From assembly GCF_017876155.1 (NCBI RefSeq), contig NZ_JAGINP010000036.1:1-64000 (forward strand): a stretch of 64,000 nucleotides of DNA, written 5' to 3'. This document shows, one piece after another, positions 53,826 to 63,226 of this stretch. Origin of the DNA: Azospirillum rugosum (GTDB taxonomy: Bacteria > Pseudomonadota > Alphaproteobacteria > Azospirillales > Azospirillaceae). A program made the position numbers and the translations under genes. The notes beneath the pieces are model-generated. The model was not told the origin of the DNA. It worked only from the letters and a program-made list of their open reading frames with translations, and did not search any database. The stretch's first letter is position 1. Each line of letters begins with the position of its first letter.

Positions 53826-54443
53826 CTACGCTTCCTTTGCGGTCAGCGCGGTCAGGTCGGCGAGAACGCCGCGGATGAAGTCCCAGGGATAGCCGTCGGC
53901 GTCGGGTTCCAGCTCGCTCCATTCGGTGGCGATGGCGAGCTTGGCGATCACGCCGGGGATCGACCGTGCGGGCGTGCGGGACGCGGTCCGGAGCAACTCG
54001 TCCACCCGCCGGTCGGCGGCGGCCTCCCGCTCCATGGCACTGGTGAGACCGACCGCCACCGCCTCGGCGTCCCAGCGCGCCTGCGCGGCGGCAAGGTCGC
54101 GCTTCAGCCGTCGGCGCAGGGAGCGGGTGGCCGGTGCTGTCCCCAGCACCCGGTCGATCTGGCGGGCGTCCGTGGCGACGACCGAAGGGCGCCCCGGGCC
54201 ATCGAGGGGGATCTCGACACGGGGAAAGCCGATCTTCTCGGCCAATTCCCGTTCCAAGCGCTGAGCCTCGTGGCACAGCCGCTGCGAGGAGGCAAAGGTT
54301 TCTCGCCAATCCTTCCAGAGCAGGATGAGTGGGTCGGTGTCCTGACTCTCTCTCAAAGTAGAGGTCAGTAGACGAGCAGCGGCAGCGATGCTCCCTCTCC
54401 GGGATGCGCGACTCATCTTCGGCGCTCGCGTCCTTGGAGACAC
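53826..54443 (-). CDS. conserved protein of a duplicated module, copy 1
   Basis: A 205-residue protein of unknown function: DPLILLWKDWRETFASSQRLCHEAQRLERELAEKIGFPRVEIPLDGPGRP, then IDRVLGTAPATRSLRRRLKRDL and RRVDELLRTASRTPARSIPGVIAKLAI. I chose the GTG at 54443 because AAAGGAGGTGAC precedes it closely. It is mostly helical. A clear paralogue lies at 55776-56414. Each is divergent from an XRE gene of one subfamily, so the pair may be a regulated two-gene unit. Confidence 0.75.
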   Translation of the reverse strand: MSPRTRAPKMSRASRRGSIAAAARLLTSTLRESQDTDPLILLWKDWRETFASSQRLCHEAQRLERELAEKIGFPRVEIPLDGPGRPSVVATDARQIDRVLGTAPATRSLRRRLKRDLAAAQARWDAEAVAVGLTSAMEREAAADRRVDELLRTASRTPARSIPGVIAKLAIATEWSELEPDADGYPWDFIRGVLADLTALTAKEA

Positions 54444-54486
54444 GTCACCTCCTTTGCGGCTTTCGACGCAACTGATATGATGCAAA

Positions 54487-54792
54487 ATGACATTGATAAT
54501 GACACCACAAAAAATGACTGATGCCAAGAATAATGTTATTTCCCCCGCGCAATGTCGTGCTGGGCGGGCTTTGGTGCGGATGAACCAGCAGAGCCTTGCG
54601 CAGGCTGCGGAGGTTTCGACGAAGACCGTAGCCGACTTTGAGCGGGAGATTGAGCGCCAGCTCAATGTCCGGACCCTGCGCGCGATCCGTGCCGCGCTGG
54701 AGGCTGCCGGCGTGGAGTTCATCCCAGAGAACGGCAGCGGTGAAGGGGTTCGGTTCAAGAAGGATCGGCCGCAGGAGACGAACGTCATTTGA
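54487..54792 (+). CDS. XRE-family regulator of duplicated module, copy 1
   Basis: A 101-residue protein with the core ISPAQCRAGRALVRMNQQSLAQAAEVSTKTVADFE and C-terminal LEAAGVEFIPENGSGEGVRFKKD. It aligns along its length with the XRE protein at 56636 (LTPAQCRAARGLVNMTQQQL, LETAGVIFIPSNGEGVGVRLRK). An ATG at 54514 would give a start nearer the paralogue's. Only ~45 bp separate it from the divergent partner gene, so they share a promoter region. Confidence 0.8.
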   Translation: MTLIMTPQKMTDAKNNVISPAQCRAGRALVRMNQQSLAQAAEVSTKTVADFEREIERQLNVRTLRAIRAALEAAGVEFIPENGSGEGVRFKKDRPQETNVI

Positions 54793-55234
54793 CCACGCCC
54801 TCGACCGCGCCCACCGTCGCCTTGACCAAATCGAAGATCCCCCGGCGCACGCGCGTGTCCTTGATCCGGTAGTAGCATTTCACCAGTTCCAGCGTCTCCC
54901 GCCGCCCCATCGGTGGCGTTTCGAGATCGGGCGGCTCAGAGGCACGGGGCGCCGCATCCGGCATATCGTCGAAGAAGAAGCTGACCGGCACGTCGAGCAC
55001 ATCCGCCAACTGCCAGAGCCGTGACGCGGCGATGCCGTTGGCGCCGTGCTCGTACTTCTGGATTTGTTGGAAGGTCAGGCCGACCCTCCGGCCCAGTTCG
55101 GTCTGTGACAGGCCGAGCAGCGTGCGGCGCAGCCGCAGCCGTCCACCCACGTGGGTATCCACCGTGTCCAAGCCGGTCCCAGCCTTCGGCCTGCGACCAC
55201 GCCCTTTGTGTCTCGCCTCTGATACGACGTCCAT
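54785..55234 (-). CDS. XRE-family regulator with C-terminal helical domain
   Basis: A 149-residue protein: VGGRLRLRRTLLGLSQTELGRRVGLTFQQIQKYEHGANGIAASRLWQLADVLDVPVSFFFDD, then ELVKCYYRIKDTRVRRGIFDLVKA. This is the common alphaproteobacterial XRE type (phage-repressor-like). ATG at 55234; an earlier in-frame ATG at 55348 adds non-conserved residues. Its end overlaps that of the plus-strand XRE gene. Confidence 0.85.
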   Translation of the reverse strand: MDVVSEARHKGRGRRPKAGTGLDTVDTHVGGRLRLRRTLLGLSQTELGRRVGLTFQQIQKYEHGANGIAASRLWQLADVLDVPVSFFFDDMPDAAPRASEPPDLETPPMGRRETLELVKCYYRIKDTRVRRGIFDLVKATVGAVEGVVK

Positions 55235-55389
55235 GAAGTCTACTCCTGCATCGCGCCTTCGGCTACGGGATGCGACCATGCCCTTTCTCGCGTGCCGGCT
55301 GTGCAGCATGGACCGTAGCGCGCATGCTCTCAAGAAAATGTTACTCATAGTCTGTAGACCAATAGGCTACACGCGGGCTAGCTGCCCGG

Positions 55390-55602
55390 ATGGATATCCG
55401 CAAGCAGGTCGGGCTCAACGTTCAGCGGATCAGGCGCACGCGCGGCTGGTCGCAGGAGGAGCTCGCCTTCGAGTCGGGGCTGCACCGCACCTACATCAGC
55501 GGCATCGAGCGCGGCGCCCGCAACCCGACGATCACGGTGCTGAAGGAATTGGCCGACGCGCTCGGTGTCCCACCGTCCATGTTGCTGGAGCCGGCAGCAT
55601 AG
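55390..55602 (+). CDS. small XRE-family regulator
   Basis: A 70-residue Cro/CI-type protein: VGLNVQRIRRTRGWSQEELAFESGLHRTYISGIERGARNPTITVLKELADALGVPPSMLL. It closely resembles the QseC-like protein in layout (RxYIxGIERG, LAxALxVxPxxLL). It is divergent from the 54785 gene across ~155 bp, which probably holds their operators. Confidence 0.82.
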   Translation: MDIRKQVGLNVQRIRRTRGWSQEELAFESGLHRTYISGIERGARNPTITVLKELADALGVPPSMLLEPAA

Positions 55603-55775
55603 AAGCACTCTGAACAGCCATAGTGCAATGCGCCCTGGAAAGTCTGGCAGTACGGCAATTTGTTTCTCAGACTGCGCGGCGGTACGCCCGACCTTCGTCA
55701 CGATGGCGGTATTCCATTTTCATCCTGATTAACGCCGTGCTCATTGTGATTGTCGCGCCATGGTCGGCAACCGGC

Positions 55776-56414
55776 TCAGCCGGGCGGCGCTGGATTCTGG
55801 AGTTCCGCTGCCAGGGTAACGAGGTCGGACAACACGCCGCGCAGAAACGGCCAGGGAAGATCGTCGCCCTCCGGTTCCCGCTCTCCCCATTGCTCGATGA
55901 CGGCGAGCTTGGCGATCGCGCCCATCAGCGAGTGGGCCGGCGTCGCGGCGGCGATGCGCAGCAGTTCATCGACGCGGCGGTCGGCGGCAACCTCCGACCG
56001 GATGGCCTCCGTGAGCCCACAGGCAGCGGCTTCGGCGTTCCAACGGGCACGCGCCGCCCCCAGAGCGCGTTTCAGGCGGCGGCGTTGCGCCAATGTCGCC
56101 GGGGCCGTGCCCAGCACCCGGTCGATCTGGCGCGGATCCGTTGCCCGGACCATCGGCCGTCCAGGATCGTTCATCGGTATCTCGACGGCCGGCAAGCCGA
56201 TGCGGTCGATCAGTTGACGTTCCAGCCGCTGCGACTCACGGCAGAGTCGCTCCGACAGAGGAAAGGCGGCCCGCCATTCCCTCCAGAGAACGAGGAGAGG
56301 CTCCGCGGCATTCCCATCCAGGGCAGCGTCCAGGACCTGGGTCGCCGCGGACAGGGTGGCGCGGCGGCCCGCCTTGCTCGTCCTTGCTCTTGGCGTGCGT
56401 GATTCCCGTGGCAC
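55776..56414 (-). CDS. conserved protein of a duplicated module, copy 2
   Basis: A 212-residue paralogue of the protein at 53826: EPLLVLWREWRAAFPLSERLCRESQRLERQLIDRIGLPAVEIPMNDPGRP, IDRVLGTAPATLAQRRRLKRAL, RRVDELLRIAAATPAHSLMGAIAKLAV. GTG start at 56414 preceded by GGGGAGGAG; both copies therefore use GTG behind a strong site. Function unknown. Divergent from the XRE gene at 56636 across ~220 bp. Confidence 0.75.
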   Translation of the reverse strand: MPRESRTPRARTSKAGRRATLSAATQVLDAALDGNAAEPLLVLWREWRAAFPLSERLCRESQRLERQLIDRIGLPAVEIPMNDPGRPMVRATDPRQIDRVLGTAPATLAQRRRLKRALGAARARWNAEAAACGLTEAIRSEVAADRRVDELLRIAAATPAHSLMGAIAKLAVIEQWGEREPEGDDLPWPFLRGVLSDLVTLAAELQNPAPPG

Positions 56415-56549
56415 GGTCGCTCCTCCCCATTCCGGCTGGGTCAGCCAGTGTCGCTTCGGCGCCCGACTCGCACAAAGGCTCGGGCCTGCCGGCCAGGGCA
56501 CCCGCGGCATGCCTAAGCGAAGCAAAGCTTCCGACATCTCCATTCAAGT

Positions 56550-56590
56550 GCGTATTTTGCGCACCTATGCGTATTACACGCAAGCGTATT
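56550..56590. promoter_or_regulatory. GCGTATT direct repeats upstream of the XRE gene
   Basis: GCGTATT occurs three times (56550-56556, 56569-56575, 56584-56590) in an AT-richer stretch between the divergent copy-2 genes, with TGCGCA between the first two. This is a likely operator array for the adjacent XRE protein. Confidence 0.5.
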
Positions 56591-56635
56591 TTTCGTTTCC
56601 TTGCGCTTTCTGCGCACCCGCTTACCATCCGGCAC

Positions 56636-56905
56636 ATGAACCTGACGCCCGCCCAATGCCGCGCCGCCCGCGGTCTGGTGAACATGACCCAGCAGCAACT
56701 TGCCGAGGCGAGCGGCGTGAGCTTGCGCACCATCACGCATTTCGAGAAAGGTGGACGCACACCCATACCGGCCATTCTGCGGGCGCTGAAGGACACGCTC
56801 GAGACGGCTGGCGTTATCTTCATCCCCAGCAATGGCGAAGGTGTCGGCGTCCGCCTCCGCAAAGGCGCCGAGCCGCCGGCGGGGCTGAACCATAGTGGGA
56901 ATTGA
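56636..56905 (+). CDS. XRE-family regulator of duplicated module, copy 2
   Basis: An 89-residue protein: MNLTPAQCRAARGLVNMTQQ, then SLRTITHFEKGGRTPIPAIL and TAGVIFIPSNGEGVGVRLRK. It is the paralogue of the XRE protein at 54487. The start at 56636 matches the conserved LTPAQC beginning. The GCGTATT repeats lie 45-85 bp upstream. Confidence 0.82.
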   Translation: MNLTPAQCRAARGLVNMTQQQLAEASGVSLRTITHFEKGGRTPIPAILRALKDTLETAGVIFIPSNGEGVGVRLRKGAEPPAGLNHSGN

Positions 56906-57186
56906 GGCGCACCAAACGCGCGCCCATTCCCGCCGTCACCCCGCCGGACCTACCGGCCGGTCGGATCGCCCCGGTCGCCACCGGTGCCATTGCCCACACG
57001 GACCACGTCCTGAGGCATAATCCGGCAGTTCGTTTTCACAGGCCGCCGGTTTCCCGTAAATCCATCATTCCGGGTATCCGGATCGCCGCCGAAAAGACAA
57101 AGCGGAAAAACGTCGTTGTGGTTGTGCATCCGCACGCTGTAGAAGTTTTCGCGACGGTTGCATCGCCTTTGAAGTGAACTTCCTCC

Positions 57187-60100
57187 TTGCTGTCCCAAGC
57201 TCTCGACGCGCTCCTCAGGAAACGGCAATCCCGCGCCCCGCTGTCCGATGCGAGCGTGGACACCTATCTGGCAAAGACGCTGTTCATCGACGTCGAAGCC
57301 GACCGTGGCGGGCGCCTGAATGCGGTCGGTGCGGTGCTGGACGACCGGATCTTCCGATGGGAGAAGCGTGGTTCCAGGTCCTTCGCCTCCGCTGGACTGG
57401 ACGGATTCGTCCGCGGCGCCGAGCGCATCGCCGGCCACAACATCCTGGCGCACGACCTGCCGATCTTGCGCGACGCGTTGCCGGGACTGGCCGCATGGAC
57501 GTTGCCGGTGGTGGACACACTGGTGCTCTCACCGCTGGCCTTCCCGGCCAACCCCTATCACCGGCTGATCAAGGGCTACAAGCTCGAGAAGGATGCGGTG
57601 AACGATCCGGTCGCCGACGCCCGGCTGTGCCGGGCGGTGCTGCGCGACGAGATCGATGCCTTTGTCCGCTTGGTGCGGCAGACGCCGGACGCTGCCGCGT
57701 TCCACCGCTTCGCGCTGTCTGGCCCAGGCCATAGCGGCATGGCCGACCTGTTCGGCCTGTGCGGCGCCCCCCTGCCGCCGACGGCATTCGCGGCCTTCAC
57801 GCTGTGGATGCAGTGCGCGACGGCACGCGTGTGCACGGCCGCGTCCGCCCGCCTCGCTGCGGCCGAGTTGGAACCGTCCGTGGCGCGCCTCGCCTTCGCC
57901 CACGCGCTGGCGTGGCTCGGCGTGGCAGGCGGCGCCTCGGTTTTGCCCGCCTGGGTGCGCCATCAGCACCCGGCGGTCAGGGCGCTGCTGCACAACCTGC
58001 GCGATACGCCGTGCGATGCCCCCTCGTGCGCGTGGTGCCGCACCGCCTTCAGCGCGACGCATTGGCTGCGGGAGACCTTCGGGTTCGACGTCTTCCGGCC
58101 CAAGCCGGCCGCGCCCGACGGCGGGAGCCTGCAACAACGCATCGTCGAGGCCGGCCTCGCCGGGCGGCCGGCGCTGGCGGTGCTGCCCACCGGCGGCGGC
58201 AAGTCGCTGTGCTTCCAGGTGCCGGCCCTGGCCCGCCACCAGCGCACCGGGGCGTTGACCGTGGTGGTGTCGCCGCTGCAGGCGCTGATGAAGGACCAGG
58301 TGGACAATTTCCGCAGCAAGACCGGCCGGCCAGCGGCGGCGGCCGCGCTCTACGGAGCGCTCACCCTGCCGGAGCGGGGCGCGGTGATGGACCGCGTGCG
58401 TCAGGGCGACGTCGCGCTCCTCTATGTGTCCCCCGAACAGCTGCGCAACCCGTCGGTCGTCCGCACCATCGAGCAGCGGGAGATCGGCGCCTGGGTGTTC
58501 GACGAGGCGCACTGCCTGTCCAAGTGGGGCCACGATTTCCGCCCCGACTATCTCTACACCGCACGTTTCATCGCCGAACTGGCCGAACGCCAGGGCACGC
58601 CGCCGCCGCCCGTCACCTGCCTGACCGCCACCGCCAAGCACGAGGTCGTCGAGGAGATCCGCAGCCATATCCGTGACCGGCTCGGGCAGGAACTCGACCT
58701 GTACGCCGGGGGCGCCGAGCGCTCCAACCTGACCTTCACCGTCGAGAGCATCACGCCGGCGGAGAAGGTCGAGCGCATCGCCGCCCTGCTCGAGCAGCAT
58801 GTCCGGCAGGGCGGAGCGTCGGCCTGCGCCGTGGTCTATGCCGCCACCCGGCGCGGCACCCAAGACCTGCGGGATGCGCTGGCCGGATACGGCTGGCCGG
58901 CCGCCGCCTTCCATGCCGGGATGAAGGCCGCCGACAAGGCGGAGGTCCTGGCCGGCTTCATCGGCGGCTCCATCCCCGTGGTGTGCGCCACCAACGCCTT
59001 CGGCATGGGCATCGACAAGGACAGCGTGCGGCTGGTGGTGCACGCCGATGTGCCCGGCTCCCTGGAAGCGTACACGCAGGAGGCCGGACGCGCGGGACGG
59101 GACGGGCTGCCGGCGACCTGCGTGCTGCTGTTCGATCCCGACGATCTGGAGGACCAGTTTCGCCTCGCCGCCCGGTCGGAGCTGCGGCGGCGCGACATCG
59201 GCCAGATCCTGCGGGGCGTGCGGCGGCTGTCGCAGCGGCTGGGGAAGGACGAGGTGGTGGCCACCGCGGGCGAACTGGTGGCCGATCCGGAACTCGACCT
59301 CGGCTTCGCGGCCGACGATTCGGACGCCGACACCAAGGTGAAGACGGCGCTGTCCTGGCTGGAGCGCGCCGGGCTGGTCATCCGGTCCGAGAACCGGACC
59401 TCCGTCATCACCGCGCGGCCCAAGCCGCTGTCGCTGGAGCAGGCGCGCACCGCCATCGGGCGTCTGGGTCTGCCCGCGGCGACGGTGGCGCAGTGGATGG
59501 CCATCTTCCGCACGCTGGTGGCGGTCGCCGCCGATCCCAGCGAAGAGCACCCGCTGACCGTCGACACGCTGGCCGCTCTCGATCCCCTGGCGGCCGACAC
59601 CGCCGGCCCGCCGCAGGAGGCGACCGCCAAGGTGCTGACGGTGCTGACCGCGATGGCCGGCCACGGCCTGATCGAGAGCGGGACCGTGCTGACCGCACAG
59701 GTGCGGCCGTCGGGCGTCAACGCCTCGCGCCGTGTCCTGGCCCAGTTCTCCGCGGCGGCCCGCACCCTGCTGGCGACGCTGCGGGAGGAGGCGCCGGATG
59801 GGGAGGAGCTGTGCCTGTCGCTGACGGCGGCCACCCAGCGGCTGCGCGACCGCGGCTGTGCCGAGTGCCAGCCCGAAGTGGTTCTGCGGCTGCTGAAAAC
59901 GCTGTCCGACACCAACCGTCAGGGCAGCGCGCGCCTGCGTCTCGCCACGGTGGCACGCTGGCGGTACAGCCTGAAGCTGTCGGGAACGTGGCAGGGCCTG
60001 GAGGATAGCCTGCGCCGGCAGGAAGCGGTCGCCTCACTGGTGCTCGACCGTCTGCTGGCGACCGGCCGGGCCGCGGACGGCGCGGGCAAGACGGTGGTGC

Positions 60101-62424
60101 CCTTCGCCATCGAGGAGTTGGCCCAGGCGGTGACCGGTGACCTGACGCTGGCCACCGAGGTGTCCGATCCGGTCGCCGCGGTCCAGGCGGCCCTGCTGAT
60201 GCTGCACGACTGGAAGGTGATCCTGCTGCAAGGTGGCCTGTCGGTGTTCCGCCAGGGTCTGAGCTTGCGGCTGCCGGAGGCGGCGCGGGGGCGACGCTAC
60301 ACCAACGACGACCATGAACCGCTGGCCCGCCATTACGCCGGCCGCACCTTCCAGATCCACGCCATGGGCGAATACGCCCGTCTGGGGCTCACCAGCCCCG
60401 AACGGGCGGCGGCCTTCGCCGCCGATTACTTCGCCCTGCCGGAGGACCGGCTGCTCGCCCGCCACTTTCCGGGCCGGCGCGCCGAACTGGCCCGCCCGGT
60501 GTCGGCGGACAGCTACGCCCGCATCGTCACCGACCTCGCCAATCCGGCGCAGCAGGCGATCGTGACCGCCCCGGTCGGGCGCAACCTGCTGGTCCTGGCC
60601 GGGCCGGGGTCGGGGAAGACCCGCGTCATCGTCCACCGCTGCGCCTACCTGCTGCGGGTGCTGCGGGTGCCGGCGCAGGCGATCCTGGTGCTGTGCTACA
60701 ACCACGCGGCCGCCCTGTCGATCCGCCGGCGGCTGCGCGCCCTGATCGGCGACGAGGCCGGGTGGATCGACGCCTACACCTATCACGCGCTGGCCATGCG
60801 TCTGGTCGGGGCGAGCATTGCCGAGCGCCTGGAGCACCGGCCGGACAGCGCGCCCGCCGATCCCTTCTCCGGGGTGATCGGCGATGCCACGGCACTTCTG
60901 CGCGGGGAAAGCGCCTTTCCGGGCCTCGACGCCGAGGACGTGCGGGAGCGGCTGCTGGCGCGCTACCGCTACATCCTGATCGACGAATACCAGGACATCG
61001 ACGAGGAGCAGTACGACCTCGTCTCCGCCATCGCCGGCCGCCAGGAGAAGGACGCCGAAGCGCGGATCGCGCTGATGGCCGTCGGGGACGACGACCAGGC
61101 GGTGTACGGCTTCCGCCACGCCGACGTCGCGTTCATCCGCCGGTATCAGGCCGACTACGCGGCGGAGGTTCACCATCTGGTGGAGAACTACCGCTCCACC
61201 GCCGCCGTGATCGCCGCGTCGAACACGTTGATCCGGCACAACACCGACCGGATGAAGACCGAGCACCCCATCCGCATCGACCGGGCGCGGGCCGAGGCCC
61301 CGGCGGGCGAACCCGTGCGGGTCCTGGAGGTGGGGACCATCGCGCATCAGATCGGTACGGCGCTGGACGTCATCGAGCGGCGGCGGGCTCGACATTCCGG
61401 CACGTCGTGGAGCGACTTCGCCGTGCTGGCGCGTCAACGCCACGTTCTGGCGCCGTTCCACGCGTTGTGCGACCACGCCGGCATTCCCTGCGATCCCGCC
61501 TACGACACCACGTCCGACCGGTTTCCTCTGCACCGGCTGCGCGAGGTGGTGACCTTCCTCGACCGACTGAAGCGGGCGACCGCACGGGTCGACGGGGCAT
61601 GGCTGCAGGCGCAGTTGGCCGCCCTGCGCCAGGAGATGGGCGCCTCGCCCTGGTGGACGCTGGTGGAGCAACTGCTCGGCGGCTGGGCGACGACGAGCGC
61701 CGGGCGGGCGGCGGAACCGGAAGCGGTGCGCGAGGCCCTGTATGAAGGGCTGTCCCAGCTGCGCCGCGAACGCTCGACCGGCGCCGGCATCCACATCGGG
61801 ACGCTGCACGGCGCAAAGGGGCTGGAGTTCCGGCACGTCATCCTCCTCGACGGGGGATGGGACGGACGGTCATCGGACAGGGCTCCCGCGGAAAGCAACG
61901 AGGAGGAGCGACGGCTGTTCTACGTCGGCATGACGCGGGCGCGTGAGACGTTGTGTCTGATGCGCCGTGCGGATGTGAGGAATCCGCATCTGCCGCTGCT
62001 CGACGGCGTCGGCCGCGTTGCTTGCGCCGACACCGGGCGCGCCGACCACGGAGTGCTCCGCCGCCAGCGCACCGTGCTCGGGCTCGGCGACCTGCACATC
62101 GACTTTGCCGGCCGCCAGCCGGCAACGGCGCCCGTTCACCGGGTGATGGCGGCCCTGCGGCCGGGCGACGCGGTGACCTTGCGGGCGGCACGCTCGCCGA
62201 CGGACCGGGTGTCGGTGCTGAGCGCTGACGGCACGGTGATTGCGCGTCTTTCGGAAGCGGCCAGCCGGCACTGGTCCTATCTGATCTCCGCGGTTGAGCA
62301 GGTCCGTATGCATGCCGTGGTTCGCCGGCATCGGAAGGACTGCACAGAGGCTTGGCGGGGCCAGCTCAAGACTGAAAGCTGGGAGCTCCCGGTGATTGAA
62401 GTTTGGACGCATTCTGTCCGTTAA
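57187..62424 (+). CDS. exonuclease-RecQ-UvrD fusion helicase
   Basis: A 1745-residue protein with three enzymatic parts. Residues ~30-160 resemble a DnaQ-type DEDD exonuclease (FIDVEAD, GHNILAHDLPIL, NDPVADARL, with Asn where DEDDh enzymes have His). A RecQ helicase follows: PTGGGKSLCF near 335, DEAHCLSKWGHDFRPDYL near 439, and FGMGIDKDSVRLVVHADVP then QEAGRAGRDG. A UvrD/Rep helicase ends it: AGPGSGKTRVI near 1138, DEYQDIDEEQ near 1266, GDDDQAVYGFRHAD, ENYRST, GTLHGAKGLEF and FYVGMTRARE. The start is uncertain: TTG at 57187, or a GTG about 24 codons later. It probably repairs or degrades DNA, perhaps in defence. Confidence 0.9.
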   Translation: MLSQALDALLRKRQSRAPLSDASVDTYLAKTLFIDVEADRGGRLNAVGAVLDDRIFRWEKRGSRSFASAGLDGFVRGAERIAGHNILAHDLPILRDALPGLAAWTLPVVDTLVLSPLAFPANPYHRLIKGYKLEKDAVNDPVADARLCRAVLRDEIDAFVRLVRQTPDAAAFHRFALSGPGHSGMADLFGLCGAPLPPTAFAAFTLWMQCATARVCTAASARLAAAELEPSVARLAFAHALAWLGVAGGASVLPAWVRHQHPAVRALLHNLRDTPCDAPSCAWCRTAFSATHWLRETFGFDVFRPKPAAPDGGSLQQRIVEAGLAGRPALAVLPTGGGKSLCFQVPALARHQRTGALTVVVSPLQALMKDQVDNFRSKTGRPAAAAALYGALTLPERGAVMDRVRQGDVALLYVSPEQLRNPSVVRTIEQREIGAWVFDEAHCLSKWGHDFRPDYLYTARFIAELAERQGTPPPPVTCLTATAKHEVVEEIRSHIRDRLGQELDLYAGGAERSNLTFTVESITPAEKVERIAALLEQHVRQGGASACAVVYAATRRGTQDLRDALAGYGWPAAAFHAGMKAADKAEVLAGFIGGSIPVVCATNAFGMGIDKDSVRLVVHADVPGSLEAYTQEAGRAGRDGLPATCVLLFDPDDLEDQFRLAARSELRRRDIGQILRGVRRLSQRLGKDEVVATAGELVADPELDLGFAADDSDADTKVKTALSWLERAGLVIRSENRTSVITARPKPLSLEQARTAIGRLGLPAATVAQWMAIFRTLVAVAADPSEEHPLTVDTLAALDPLAADTAGPPQEATAKVLTVLTAMAGHGLIESGTVLTAQVRPSGVNASRRVLAQFSAAARTLLATLREEAPDGEELCLSLTAATQRLRDRGCAECQPEVVLRLLKTLSDTNRQGSARLRLATVARWRYSLKLSGTWQGLEDSLRRQEAVASLVLDRLLATGRAADGAGKTVVPFAIEELAQAVTGDLTLATEVSDPVAAVQAALLMLHDWKVILLQGGLSVFRQGLSLRLPEAARGRRYTNDDHEPLARHYAGRTFQIHAMGEYARLGLTSPERAAAFAADYFALPEDRLLARHFPGRRAELARPVSADSYARIVTDLANPAQQAIVTAPVGRNLLVLAGPGSGKTRVIVHRCAYLLRVLRVPAQAILVLCYNHAAALSIRRRLRALIGDEAGWIDAYTYHALAMRLVGASIAERLEHRPDSAPADPFSGVIGDATALLRGESAFPGLDAEDVRERLLARYRYILIDEYQDIDEEQYDLVSAIAGRQEKDAEARIALMAVGDDDQAVYGFRHADVAFIRRYQADYAAEVHHLVENYRSTAAVIAASNTLIRHNTDRMKTEHPIRIDRARAEAPAGEPVRVLEVGTIAHQIGTALDVIERRRARHSGTSWSDFAVLARQRHVLAPFHALCDHAGIPCDPAYDTTSDRFPLHRLREVVTFLDRLKRATARVDGAWLQAQLAALRQEMGASPWWTLVEQLLGGWATTSAGRAAEPEAVREALYEGLSQLRRERSTGAGIHIGTLHGAKGLEFRHVILLDGGWDGRSSDRAPAESNEEERRLFYVGMTRARETLCLMRRADVRNPHLPLLDGVGRVACADTGRADHGVLRRQRTVLGLGDLHIDFAGRQPATAPVHRVMAALRPGDAVTLRAARSPTDRVSVLSADGTVIARLSEAASRHWSYLISAVEQVRMHAVVRRHRKDCTEAWRGQLKTESWELPVIEVWTHSVR

Positions 62425-62530
62425 CATCGCTTTGCAGGAACGCCCTCATTTCTGGCATCCAGATCGGTGATCTTCCGCGATGCGCCAAAATCGGCCATTC
62501 AGGACGGCCACAGCGATCACGTAAGCTGCC

Positions 62531-63226
62531 CTAGGCGAAATCGAGAACTGAGTGCAGCACCGTAACCGGCTCAAGTTCAAGCGCGGTGCGCGGGTGATCG
62601 GAGACGAGAGCCGACCGGCCACGCGCCACCTGAATATGGCCGCTGCGGGTTGCCGAGGCCCCCGATGACAGAGAAGTGGCAAGCGCTGGAATCCACGTCG
62701 AGGGCTGCGTATAGGCGTAACCCAGCATCCCGGCCGCGAACTCACGCGAGTAAGGTGGAGACCTGTCGAGAAAGCACCCGATGCCATCGGCGGCCATATA
62801 GCGGCCGGCAATGTCCGCAGCAGCGCGAAGTGGTTTTGCCTCCACGACAAATTCGGCGGCGAACCCGGCTTCAAACTTCTTCTCAAAGCGAAAGTCCGCC
62901 TTGGATTTGCGGATACCATGACGCTCATCTCCGGGCGTCGGACTTTCGTAGCTGACTTGGATACGATCGCGATTGCTATCGATCGGCGCTTCGTTCCGCA
63001 GCCGACGCATCCGATCGCCGAGGCCTGAGGTTATCTCCGGCTCGGTCGGGACGGGCTTCACGCAGCCTCCCAAGAACGAGTTCCATTCCGAAGCCTCACG
63101 CAAGAGTGCATGCCCGTCGTCGATTAAATCCAGCGCGTCGGCGATGAAATCCGCCCAGAGGTCGGCCTCCTGCGGTGTCAGACCACGGTCGACCAGCCAT
63201 TCTTCCAGGGAGATCGTGGCCGTCAT
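62531..63226 (-). CDS. PD-(D/E)xK nuclease-like protein
   Basis: A 231-residue protein. The segment KADFRFEKKF followed by AEFVVEAKPLR has the Asp...Glu-x-Lys spacing of PD-(D/E)xK restriction-type nucleases. The N-terminal part is acidic and helical (LEEWLVDRGLTPQEADLWADFI). Its start overlaps the end of the upstream methylase-like gene by 4 bp, so the two are coupled, which suggests a restriction-modification pair. The nuclease call rests on the motif alone. Confidence 0.55.
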   Translation of the reverse strand: MTATISLEEWLVDRGLTPQEADLWADFIADALDLIDDGHALLREASEWNSFLGGCVKPVPTEPEITSGLGDRMRRLRNEAPIDSNRDRIQVSYESPTPGDERHGIRKSKADFRFEKKFEAGFAAEFVVEAKPLRAAADIAGRYMAADGIGCFLDRSPPYSREFAAGMLGYAYTQPSTWIPALATSLSSGASATRSGHIQVARGRSALVSDHPRTALELEPVTVLHSVLDFA

